Assembly (NCBI GenBank): GCA_047617105.1
Contig: JBLGCB010000052.1
Coordinates: forward strand, 1-24,907
Origin: JABSOG01 sp047617105
GTDB lineage: Bacteria > Pseudomonadota > Gammaproteobacteria > Enterobacterales > Alteromonadaceae
Direction: 5' to 3'
DNA: 24,907 nt
Shown: positions 8,523 through 15,160 of the stretch, one piece after another
Layout of the letters: every line of letters starts with the position of its first letter
How positions within the stretch are numbered: the stretch's first letter is position 1
Notes under the pieces: model-generated
What the model was told of the DNA's origin: nothing
The model's database searches: none
Seen by the model: only the letters and a program-made list of their open reading frames with translations
Position numbers and translations under genes: made by a program

Positions 8523-8840
8523 ATGTCCCAGTTTATCATTACCTATATCGGTGGTAACCAGCCTAAGACCCCAGAAGAAGGCATGAAACATATGGCAGCA
8601 TACAAAGTATGGCTTGCTGCATTAGGTGAAGCGGCGGTGAGTCCGGCCAATCCAATGAAAAATACCCACACCATAAACCCAGATGGTACCGTGGCTGAAG
8701 GCGGTAATACTGGAATGAATGGTTATACTATCGTTGAAGCCCAGACTTATGATGATGCCGTGGAAATGGCCAAAGGTTGTCCTTTTTTGGCCATCGGTGG
8801 TTCGCTTGAAGTGTCTGAATTAATGAAGATGCCTTTTTAA
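8523..8840 (+). CDS. YCII/DGPF-domain small protein
   Basis: A 105-residue protein resembling the YCII-related family (ferredoxin-like fold, often near sigma factors or stress genes, biochemical role mostly unknown). It opens with the strand MSQFIITYIGG, then HMAAYKVWLAALGEA, then NGYTIVEAQTYDDAVEMAKGCPFLAIGGSLEV, which matches the conserved pattern of a strand, an alternating helix with 'A.E.AKGCP', and a final strand with the family's hydrophobic C-terminus. No signal peptide or membrane segment, so cytoplasmic. ATG at 8523 has AGGAA at 8511-8515. It stands alone, with hairpins on both sides. Confidence 0.8.
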   Translation: MSQFIITYIGGNQPKTPEEGMKHMAAYKVWLAALGEAAVSPANPMKNTHTINPDGTVAEGGNTGMNGYTIVEAQTYDDAVEMAKGCPFLAIGGSLEVSELMKMPF

Positions 8841-8852
8841 TCGATTGAACAA

Positions 8853-8870
8853 TGGGCACGCTGGTGCCCA
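8853..8870 (+). terminator. Perfect hairpin after the YCII gene, weak terminator
   Basis: TGGGCAC (8853-8859) and GTGCCCA (8864-8870) form a perfect 7-bp stem with a GCTG loop, 12 bases after the stop. Only a short CATTTCC follows, so termination would be weak. The core words GGGCACGC and GTGCCCAC also occur in the repeat at 7701-7736. Confidence 0.4.
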
Positions 8871-8998
8871 CATTTCCTAAAAGCTTACTGCAATACCTCA
8901 TTACCCCAGTTCTGCAGCAATTTAGTTTACGCCTGTTGTATTCATCTTAGTATTCCTGATTAAGTTGAGCAAGTCATTGAAGCCCATTTCGGGTTTAC

Positions 8999-9034
8999 AA
9001 TGGTTGCGAAAACATGACATATCGCCAAACCATT
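8999..9034. promoter_or_regulatory. Interrupted inverted repeat upstream of the phosphoesterase
   Basis: AATGGTT and GCGA (8999-9009) pair with TCGC and AACCATT (9022-9034), with two unpaired bases on the right and a 12-base loop. It lies about 70 bases before the phosphoesterase start and could be an operator or leader hairpin. No clear PhoB box was seen between 8871 and 9100. Confidence 0.3.
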
Positions 9035-9100
9035 ACTACAATTAATCTCTCCATAGTGCCTGCTGTGGCTATTCAACCAACACAATAGATGGGAAAGATA

Positions 9101-10704
9101 ATGGAAAAACAACAAAGCAATCCTCAGGGGTTGGATACTTTTGAGCACGTTGTGGTATTAATGCTTGAGAATCGTTCTTTTGATAACCTGCTCGGTTATT
9201 TGTATGAAGATGGCGTGCCACAGGGCAAGTCTTTTGCCGGGTTGCAAAACAGTAGCTGCGCAAATCCAGTGCCTGAACGGGCTAATGGTTATAAAAAAGG
9301 TTTGGAAATCGAACCCCACGAAGCGGCAGATTATCATCAGCCCTTTCCAGATCCGGGTGAAGGTTATCAGCATGTGAATACTCAATTGTATAATTTTATT
9401 AACCCCGATAATGTGGGGGTTGATGCTGCGGCAATGAAACCACCTTACAATATTCCTGAAAATGCCCCTGTGCCGCCGATGAATGGTTTCGTCAATGATT
9501 ATGTCAACACCTTAGCGGGCATGAAGGACGCCAACTATAAAGACCCGGATTACAGTCAATATAGTGTCATTATGCAGTGTTTTAAACCCGCCCAAGTCCC
9601 GGTATTAACCACTCTGGCGAGAGAATTTGCGGTGTTTGATCACTGGCATTGTGCCGTGCCTAGTCAAACCTGGTGTAACCGGGCTTTTTGGCACGCTGCC
9701 ACCTCTGGTGGTAAAGTGACGAATCCATTGGGCGAAGGTGGTGGTGCACTGGGCACAATAGGGGATGTTGTTTCTTGGGCCAAAGATGTCTGGAGTCAGG
9801 ACAATATTTTCCAGCGCATGAAAGATAAAGGCGTGTCTTATAGTATTTATGCCGCAGACTTTGTTTCTTTGACCTTGATGGTGAATGGTACCAAAGTTAT
9901 CGGCGGATTGACGTCGGATGACATTAAACCCGGTGGCCTCGCGGCCTATAAAAATGCCATCAGCGAGGGTACTTTAGCGCAATATTCATTCATTGAACCA
10001 TGGTATATGGGACAACATAATGATCAACATCCTTCTGCTGTATCCGGGGCTTTTGATGGTCCGACTCGGGTTGGCTCTGTGCTGTTGGGTGAGAAATTGA
10101 TATGGGATGTGTATACCAGCTTAAAAAATAGCGACAAGTATCGTGACAATACTTTACTGATTATCACTATGATGAACATGGCGGTTGTTTTGATCACATT
10201 GTACCACCAGCGGCGGTGCCACCTGTGGCTGGTATGGTGGGGCAGGATGGCTTTACCTTTGACCGCCTTGGTATCAGGGTGCCGATGGTGATGATATCGC
10301 CTTACCTGCACAAAAATACCATTATTAATGAAGATTTTGATCACACGTCTTTTATTAAAACCATGTGTGATAAATGGGGGATGGCGGGATTAACCGACAG
10401 GGATGCGGCAGCCAAATCGTTTGCCGGGGTTTTTTCAAGCCAAAAGCGCAGCGACCCTTACCCCGATATTCCCGAGCCTGTGATCCCATCGGGTTGTGAT
10501 GCTGATTATCATCAAGATCCGCTGAATGAATTACAAAAATCGATTTTGATTGGATTGACCCACCTAGTGCAGAGCAAAGCGGCTGAAGAACTTGTTGCTG
10601 GGGTGGCTGAAGTAGCGAATGATGTTGCTAAGGTTAAAGCCGAAGCGGTTAAAACCGTCGGCGATGCGATAAAGTATATTGACAGTATTAAGCATCTTTT
10701 TTAA
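9101..10704 (+). pseudogene. Phosphoesterase/phospholipase C-family protein, broken by a one-base deletion
   Basis: Member of the PF04185 phosphoesterase family (bacterial phospholipase C and acid phosphatase AcpA relatives), which hydrolyses phosphate esters. The N-terminal part has VVLMLENRSFDNLLG (Asn24-Asp28 region, metal and nucleophile neighbourhood) and FDHWHCAVPSQTWCNRAFWHA. After Thr356 the frame shifts: near 10168 the expected ACT-TAT-GAT-GAA-CAT (TYDEH) reads ACTATGATGAACAT. The correct sequence resumes in the next frame from 10171 (DEHGGCFDHIVPPAAVPP, FTFDRLGIRVPMVMISPYL) to the stop at 10704. Restoring one base gives about 534 residues. Unrepaired, the first frame runs out of family sequence and stops at 10291. 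No signal peptide. Start 9101 chosen over 9089, because only 9101 has a purine-rich GGGAAAG before it. Sequencing error is possible. Confidence 0.85.
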
Positions 10705-10720
10705 AGGGCGACAATTTATG

Positions 10721-10754
10721 CCCGCTTGTATGTCGAAGTCGTCAAACAAGCGGG
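10721..10754. terminator. Hairpin between convergent genes
   Basis: CCCGCTTGT (10721-10729) pairs with ACAAGCGGG (10746-10754) around a 16-base loop, in the 79-base gap between the phosphoesterase stop and the dsbA-like stop. Neither strand has a clear T-run. It may act as a weak bidirectional terminator. Confidence 0.35.
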
Positions 10755-10783
10755 ATGGTGCGACACTGCGCTAAATCCTTCGC

Positions 10784-11419
10784 CTACTTAGCCAGCAAAA
10801 ACTTCAAAATGGCAGTGTAGTCTGCTTGTGATTTGAGCTCTACGGCATTGACCCAGTATTTATGATTGACGATAAGGCTTGGTACACCCTTGTTCTGTAC
10901 TTCGGTGGGCAGTGCTAACCAACCTTTTTTCATTCGATTGGCTGAGGCTTTGACGCTGAAATTCTTCATCGCACTGTCAAACTTTTTGCCATCAACACCT
11001 TTGGCAATAAACAAGTCTCTTATTTCATCTTCGTCGCTGAATCGCTTTTTATCGACGTGAATGTGCTTAAAAATCGCCTCGGTAACATCATTGCCTAATT
11101 TCATCTTTTTGATCACCGCTAGCGCCCGAGATAATGTATGCAGCGTTTCTTGGGGGGCCAACGGCATGCTTTCGACATGGCGTTTTTCGAAGGTTGCGCC
11201 AGCTGGCAGACCTTCTTTGAGCAGTTTCACTGCGCCTTCAAAACGATAGCAGTGGGCGCAAAAGAATGAAAAGTATTCAGTCACCACCGGCTTTGAACTG
11301 GCGGTTTTACTGATGACTTTATAATGTACGCCTTCTTCAAACTGCGGTGCAGCATAAGCGCTAACACTCAAGCTAAGACTCATCATAAGGGTGGTAAAAA
11401 ACAACGTGATTCTTTTCAT
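10784..11419 (-). CDS. dsbA: DsbA-type periplasmic thiol:disulfide oxidase
   Basis: Periplasmic oxidase that introduces disulfides into secreted proteins and is normally reoxidised by DsbB. A Sec signal peptide (MKRITLFFTTLMMSLSLSVSAYAA) is followed by FEEGVHYKVIS, the active site FFCAHCYRFE (Cys54, Cys57), a helical insertion, and the cis-proline loop GVPSLIVNHKY. The length of 211 residues compares with 208 for E. coli DsbA. The active-site dipeptide is Ala-His rather than the usual Pro-His. Met at 11419 is preferred over Met at 11425, because AGGA abuts the latter with no spacing and gives 6 bases to the former. It is convergent with the broken phosphoesterase and divergent from rsgA. Confidence 0.9.
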   Translation of the reverse strand: MKRITLFFTTLMMSLSLSVSAYAAPQFEEGVHYKVISKTASSKPVVTEYFSFFCAHCYRFEGAVKLLKEGLPAGATFEKRHVESMPLAPQETLHTLSRALAVIKKMKLGNDVTEAIFKHIHVDKKRFSDEDEIRDLFIAKGVDGKKFDSAMKNFSVKASANRMKKGWLALPTEVQNKGVPSLIVNHKYWVNAVELKSQADYTAILKFLLAK

Positions 11420-11425
11420 ATTCAT

Positions 11426-11429
11426 TCCT
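11426..11429 (-). promoter_or_regulatory. Ribosome-binding site deciding the dsbA start
   Basis: On the minus strand this is AGGA, 6 bases from the ATG at 11419 and directly touching the ATG at 11425. This favours the downstream start. Confidence 0.6.
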
Positions 11430-11554
11430 GTTTTAGCGGGGTTGCAAAAAATTACCGCTCAGATTACCACAGTGTTATCAACGATGCCAATTTACCGCTT
11501 ATAGATTTGTTACAAGTCGTATGACCCCTAGTTCAAAGGTCAGCGTCAAAGGGC

Positions 11555-11582
11555 TTGATCAAAACTATCATCATGCTACACT
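11555..11582 (+). promoter_or_regulatory. Possible promoter of the rsgA leader transcript
   Basis: TTGATC (11555-11560) and TACACT (11577-11582) are spaced by 16 bases and match sigma70 boxes at 4 of 6 positions each. Transcription would begin near 11589, about 45 bases before the short reading frame at 11634 and over 200 bases before rsgA, giving a long leader. Confidence 0.4.
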
Positions 11583-11633
11583 TTGCAGTTACACCAAATG
11601 AACCTTTTAAACACCAAACAACGGAGAAAATTG

Positions 11634-11672
11634 ATGATTGTCGCTAACCCTTTTCGGGCGGTAACTCGCTAA
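11634..11672 (+). CDS. Possible 12-residue leader peptide upstream of rsgA
   Basis: ATG at 11634 follows GGAGA (11623-11627) at a good 6-base spacing and encodes MIVANPFRAVTR, then TAA. It is followed by alternative hairpins (11716-11748) and a palindrome before rsgA. A well-spaced ribosome site on a tiny frame ahead of competing stems is the layout of attenuators and of stalling-peptide leaders of ribosome-related genes. Whether it is translated is inference only. Confidence 0.4.
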   Translation: MIVANPFRAVTR

Positions 11673-11715
11673 ACGCTTTAAAGACGTTTAAGCTAAGTTT
11701 TACAAAGTTAGACTG

Positions 11716-11748
11716 CCCGGTTGCTAAACCGGGGCATTAATAATGCCC
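11716..11748 (+). promoter_or_regulatory. Two overlapping, mutually exclusive hairpins in the rsgA leader
   Basis: Stem 1 is CCCGGTT (11716-11722) with AACCGGG (11727-11733) and loop GCTA. Stem 2 is GGGCATT (11732-11738) with AATGCCC (11742-11748) and a 3-base loop. They share 11732-11733, so both cannot form fully. Stem 2 is followed by TTAAGCATATTT, which is not a strong T-run. Possible attenuator or ribosome-access switch. Confidence 0.45.
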
Positions 11749-11774
11749 TTAAGCATATTTATCTGAACGCACAA

Positions 11775-11793
11775 CTGTATTGACACAATACAG
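11775..11793. promoter_or_regulatory. Perfect inverted repeat just before rsgA
   Basis: CTGTATTG and CAATACAG flank ACA, giving an 8-bp perfect palindrome that ends 16 bases before the rsgA ATG. It could be an operator or, as RNA, a hairpin next to the ribosome-binding region. Its spacing does not fit the LexA box. Confidence 0.5.
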
Positions 11794-11809
11794 CGCGTCG
11801 GGGGCTGTT

Positions 11810-12922
11810 ATGACATCTTCAATTTCTACATCTACATCTACATCTTCAACGATTTCTACATCACCATCACTGTCTTTATCTCAACTGGGATGGACACCGT
11901 ATTTTCAACAACAATTGTCACTGCAAGAGTGGGAAAATCACACCATTGGCCGTATTGCGGCACATCATCGAGCGACCATCGAATATATCACCATAGAGTC
12001 GGGTAAATGCTTATTGCCAATCACTTCGGGTTTGACCGATTTGACTGTGGGCGACTGGATATTGCTCGATAGTGATCAGCGTTTTGTTCGTTCATTGACG
12101 CGTTTATCGTCTTTTTCACGCAAAGCCCCGGGTAGCAAAGTGGCTGTGCAGCATATTGCGGCCAATATCAGCACCGTTTTTGTGGTGTGTTCGCTTAACC
12201 AAAACTTTAACCTCAGTCGCATCGAACGTTATTTGGCATTGGCCAATGAAGCGGGTGTTGAACCTGTGGTGGTATTGACCAAAGCAGACTGCTGCGACGA
12301 TCCTCAAGATTACCTTGACCAAGTGCGTTCGCTGGATCCAATGTTAATGGTTGAGGCGGTTAACGCGCTCGACTCACAGAGTGTGAAAATCCTCGAACCT
12401 TGGTGTAAGGTGGGTAAAACCGTGGCTTTTGTTGGCTCTTCAGGGGTAGGTAAATCGACGTTAGTGAATTGTCTGCTGGGTGAACTGTCGACAGACAATG
12501 GCCAGCAAACACAACTGACCGCATCAGAGCGATTGGACGACAGCAGGGGGCGACATACTACCACATCGCGTTCGTTACATTTGATGCCTGCTGGCGGGTT
12601 ATTGCTCGATACGCCGGGAATGCGTGAGTTACAGCTGGCCGATTGTGACAGTGGTATCGCGCAGACCTTTGACGATATTGTGACACTGGCGGTGCAATGC
12701 CGCTTTGCCGATTGTCAGCACCACAGCGAACCCGGTTGTGCGGTGCAGTTGGCACTGGCTGCTGGTGAGCTGGAGCAACGTCGATTGACCAACTACCTCA
12801 AGTTGATGAAAGAGCAGGCCCATAATAGTGCGACGCTGGCTGAGAAAAGAGCCAAAGACCGTGATTTAGGGCGCTTTTATCGTCGGGTGCAAACGGATGC
12901 GAGGCAGCGCCGTAAGGGGTGA
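11810..12922 (+). CDS. rsgA: RsgA-family ribosome small-subunit-dependent GTPase
   Basis: Circularly permuted GTPase that acts in late 30S ribosome maturation. After a Ser/Thr-rich N-terminal stretch (about 2-25) comes an OB-fold (TIGRIAAHHRATIEYIT to VGDWILLD), then the GTPase motifs in permuted order: G4 LTKAD, G1 GSSGVGKST (209-217), and G3 DTPGM (Asp267). The zinc site is C-x4-C-x-H-x5-C (Cys297, Cys302, His304, Cys310), with a basic helical tail. It has 370 residues. ATG at 11810 is chosen; the in-frame TTG at 11780 falls inside the palindrome and has no ribosome site. Whether this is the only rsgA of the genome or a second copy cannot be told here. A long structured leader precedes it, and its stop abuts the stop of the opposite-strand gene. 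Confidence 0.9.
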   Translation: MTSSISTSTSTSSTISTSPSLSLSQLGWTPYFQQQLSLQEWENHTIGRIAAHHRATIEYITIESGKCLLPITSGLTDLTVGDWILLDSDQRFVRSLTRLSSFSRKAPGSKVAVQHIAANISTVFVVCSLNQNFNLSRIERYLALANEAGVEPVVVLTKADCCDDPQDYLDQVRSLDPMLMVEAVNALDSQSVKILEPWCKVGKTVAFVGSSGVGKSTLVNCLLGELSTDNGQQTQLTASERLDDSRGRHTTTSRSLHLMPAGGLLLDTPGMRELQLADCDSGIAQTFDDIVTLAVQCRFADCQHHSEPGCAVQLALAAGELEQRRLTNYLKLMKEQAHNSATLAEKRAKDRDLGRFYRRVQTDARQRRKG

Positions 12923-13270
12923 CTAATCTGCCATTATTTCGATGGCAGCAGCCTTGTCGCAGGCACCGTCAACATAATTATAAATATTGACTTTGCTACC
13001 AGAGACTAATGCTGTAAGCGCGGTTGAATAGGCCCGGTCAAATACTTTGTCTGTGCCTGCTGCGGATTTTGGAAAATAGATATTATTTTGTATAGTTGTT
13101 GTGGTACAAGGACCTGTGCCACCTGCCGTAACGACCATAAATGATGCGCCATTACCACTGGTGTTAACTACTTTGGTCACTTTTGCGTTTAACACGATAT
13201 ATTGTCCATCAGCTAATACGGTTGATGAGAAAAAGACCAAAATCATGGGGAGAATTTTTTTCAACGGCAT
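12923..13270 (-). CDS. Small secreted protein, DUF5992-like
   Basis: A 115-residue protein with a clear Sec signal peptide (MPLKKILPMILVFFSSTVLA, cut before DGQY). The mature part of about 95 residues is mostly beta-prone (YIVLNAKVTKVVNTSGNG, FMVVTAGGTGPC). A helix follows (RAYSTALTALVSG), then a final strand (KVNIYNYVDGAC). Two cysteines in GGTGPC and DGAC probably form a disulfide. From memory it resembles the uncharacterised DUF5992 proteins of marine gammaproteobacteria and loosely recalls the OB-fold B subunits of AB5 toxins. Function unknown. ATG at 13270 has AGGAT about 9 bases upstream. The stop abuts the rsgA stop with no gap. It may share a transcript with the tetR gene upstream. 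Confidence 0.7.
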   Translation of the reverse strand: MPLKKILPMILVFFSSTVLADGQYIVLNAKVTKVVNTSGNGASFMVVTAGGTGPCTTTTIQNNIYFPKSAAGTDKVFDRAYSTALTALVSGSKVNIYNYVDGACDKAAAIEIMAD

Positions 13271-13362
13271 TGTACTTTATCCTTATATAATCAATTAACT
13301 AGCGTATCGTCACTCTAGCATGGATTATCCATAAGTTAAATAATTTACCTAAAAAAGATATA

Positions 13363-14004
13363 TTACAATTGACACCGTGCCAAGTACGCCTGAAACATCA
13401 CAGTGGTTTGAGAAATAAAAGTGCGTTGATTAATCTCAAAATTAACCGCCGGAGCGCAATGATTAAACACCACCCAGTCGGCCACGATCACCGTTAACAC
13501 ATAACCGATAAATTCAATCGATTGGTGCAACGCATCAGAGTCGTAACCTTCGGTGCAGTCTTGCCATGAGTCGAGTAATTGCTTATACAGCGACATCTCA
13601 CGTTTTTGGTTATCAGCGGTCTGAGGGTGTAAGCGGGTATATAGCTGGGTGGTTTTAAAAATGTGTTTATCACGCTGATGATACCAGATGGTGGCTTGAA
13701 TCAATTGCTCAATGCGGGCGTTTAAATCGCCATGCCAGCCTTTTTCAATCAGGGTTTGAAACCAGTTGAAATACTCATATTTGGCGATTTTATAGAGGTA
13801 GGGTAACAGTTCATCTTTGGATTTAAAGCGGCGGTAAAAATTGCCCACCGATACGCCAGCTTTACTACAAATATCGGTAACCTTGATTTGTTCAAAATAA
13901 TGGTCAACCAATAACTCGTCCAACGCCGTTAATAGCTTTTGTAAGGTTTCTTTAGAGCGCAATTGTTTTGGCGGATTGTCAGTAAAATAGCGGGCATATG
14001 GCAT
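13363..14004 (-). CDS. TetR-family transcriptional regulator
   Basis: A 213-residue regulator. The N-terminal HTH (about 20-65) reads ETLQKLLTALDELLVDHYFE, then VTDICSKAGVSVGNFYRRFKSKDELL, typical of TetR repressors. The C-terminal helical domain (about 70-210) is specific to the protein and would bind an unknown ligand; it is rich in Trp, Tyr and His. ATG at 14004 is preferred, because CGGAG (14013-14017) lies 8 bases upstream. The longer TTG start at 14022 would bury that site inside the gene. It is divergent from the LysM-like gene at 14166, so the 160-base gap probably holds its operator. Natural ligand unknown. Confidence 0.88.
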   Translation of the reverse strand: MPYARYFTDNPPKQLRSKETLQKLLTALDELLVDHYFEQIKVTDICSKAGVSVGNFYRRFKSKDELLPYLYKIAKYEYFNWFQTLIEKGWHGDLNARIEQLIQATIWYHQRDKHIFKTTQLYTRLHPQTADNQKREMSLYKQLLDSWQDCTEGYDSDALHQSIEFIGYVLTVIVADWVVFNHCAPAVNFEINQRTFISQTTVMFQAYLARCQL

Positions 14005-14165
14005 CACAAAAACTCCGATCAATTCAACTCTGCTTAAAATGTAGACTATTAGAGGCGAAAATGCGAATGATGGTTCAGTTGAGCTTTATCATCAATACCC
14101 ACTGCAAATAAAATCGTTATAATGATAGCATTAAGAGTTAAGAACCATTCAACAGGTTATAGACC

Positions 14166-14915
14166 ATGAACAAAGTCGTATTATCAATCATTGTGCTGTT
14201 ATTGACGCTGATGGCAACATCCGTCACGGCTGCGCCAGAACCGCAAAATAATGGCGTGGCTTATAAGGTGAAAAAAGGGGAATGGCTGAGAAAGGTGGCC
14301 AAAGATCAGCTTGGCGATTCTAAAGCCTTTCAACAAATTATTGATGCCACTAACGCCAAAGCCAAACAAGACCGTCGTTTTATTACCATTGAAGGTGTCG
14401 CTTCACTCGTCGTCGGTCAGCTGCTTTGGATACCGATGCCTGGGGATGACAGTAACAAAAATCCTGTGGCGACGGTCACGCCAATGCCTATTACAACAGC
14501 TACCCCAACGCCCAGCAAAGCCAAAAAGCAGATTGCTAAAACTGAACCTGGATATGTGGTGATGCCGACCACCGATTGTGAAATTCAGGTGTGGTATAAC
14601 TATCAGATTGTGGCGATACCCGCCATTAATCGGCGCTGGAAAGAAGCAGGGTTAACCTTAGCTCAGCGTTCCGAGCGTGCCCATGCATTGCGTCAAAATG
14701 CGAGAGCGAATGCCCGTTATATGATGGCTGATCAAAAAAAGGCCGAAGCACTGCGTGAGCAGGATATGCAGAAATTTGGCAACCCTGATGGCCCAACATT
14801 TTCTTATCAGGTGGGTAAAATCCTCGATAGCGGGGTGTTAGGTGACGCCGTTTATCAAGCTGTTCTTGATAGGGCCGCTCGGATAACCGAAGCCTTTAAC
14901 CTACCGTGCCAATAA
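14166..14915 (+). CDS. Secreted protein with a LysM-like N-terminal domain
   Basis: A 249-residue exported protein. A Sec signal peptide (about 1-22, MNKVVLSIIVLLLTLMATSVTA) precedes a LysM-like segment at about 31-92: VAYKVKKGEWLRKVAKDQLG, then AFQQIIDATNAK, then VVGQLLWIPMPG, matching the pattern that ends 'G..L.IP'. A Thr/Pro linker follows (about 100-118). A helical C-terminal domain (about 130-249), with Cys near both ends (DCEIQVWYN and LPCQ), is not recognised. LysM domains bind peptidoglycan, so an envelope role is likely but unproven. The divergent TetR gene is the obvious candidate regulator. A TATAAT lies at 14118-14123. Its stop codon falls inside the repeat beginning at 14911. 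Confidence 0.75.
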   Translation: MNKVVLSIIVLLLTLMATSVTAAPEPQNNGVAYKVKKGEWLRKVAKDQLGDSKAFQQIIDATNAKAKQDRRFITIEGVASLVVGQLLWIPMPGDDSNKNPVATVTPMPITTATPTPSKAKKQIAKTEPGYVVMPTTDCEIQVWYNYQIVAIPAINRRWKEAGLTLAQRSERAHALRQNARANARYMMADQKKAEALREQDMQKFGNPDGPTFSYQVGKILDSGVLGDAVYQAVLDRAARITEAFNLPCQ

Positions 14916-15052
14916 CTGTTCAGAGCACTCATCTTTCGCACCATAACGGCGTTATTTTCGTACTCAAGCAGTTACATAGGATTATATGCGCCTGCTTTGC
15001 GTGCGCAAATGCCTTGTTCTGAAGCGAAATCTAAGCACTCTGAACAGTTATT
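14911..15052. mobile_element. MITE-like element with 15-bp terminal inverted repeats
   Basis: AATAACTGTTCAGAG at 14911-14925 is exactly repeated in inverted orientation at 15038-15052. Complementarity continues imperfectly inward for about 20 more bases (TTTCGC conserved on both sides). The 142-bp unit has no gene, the size and shape of a non-autonomous mobile repeat. The left arm supplies the TAA stop of the preceding gene (14913-14915). No clear target duplication is visible. Confidence 0.65.
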
Positions 15053-15063
15053 TAAACAAATAA

Positions 15064-15087
15064 AATTCTATTTGTATCAATAGAATT
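15064..15087. promoter_or_regulatory. Inverted repeat upstream of the Sel1 gene promoter
   Basis: AATTCTATT (15064-15072) and AATAGAATT (15079-15087) form a perfect 9-bp palindrome with a 6-base centre. It ends 18 bases before a TATAAT box (15105-15110), where an activator or repressor could bind. Confidence 0.45.
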
Positions 15088-15104
15088 CACCACCATACCT
15101 AAGG

Positions 15105-15142
15105 TATAATCCCCGAGTTATCAGGCAACCGTTGTTGCCTGA
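15105..15142 (+). promoter_or_regulatory. -10 box and leader hairpin of the Sel1 gene
   Basis: A perfect TATAAT lies at 15105-15110 without a good -35. About 11 bases later a strong hairpin follows: TCAGGCAAC (15121-15129) pairs with GTTGCCTGA (15134-15142) around CGTT. The hairpin would form the start of the transcript, just before the ribosome site at 15150-15155, possibly stabilising it or modulating translation. Confidence 0.5.
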
Positions 15143-15149
15143 ATGTCTC

Positions 15150-15155
15150 AAGGAG
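15150..15155 (+). promoter_or_regulatory. Ribosome-binding site deciding the Sel1 gene start
   Basis: AAGGAG lies 5 bases before ATG 15161 and inside any protein started at ATG 15143, so 15161 is the better start. Confidence 0.7.
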
Positions 15156-15160
15156 TCAAT

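Noticed and set aside
9089..9100. Upstream ATG 9089 as phosphoesterase start
   Set aside because: No ribosome site precedes it. ATG 9101 has a purine-rich stretch at usable spacing.
10150..10300. Programmed ribosomal frameshift in the phosphoesterase
   Set aside because: There is no slippery heptamer, internal Shine-Dalgarno or strong following stem. A single deleted base explains the break.
11775..11793. LexA (SOS) box before rsgA
   Set aside because: The CTG and CAG arms are 13 bases apart rather than the 10 needed for a LexA site.
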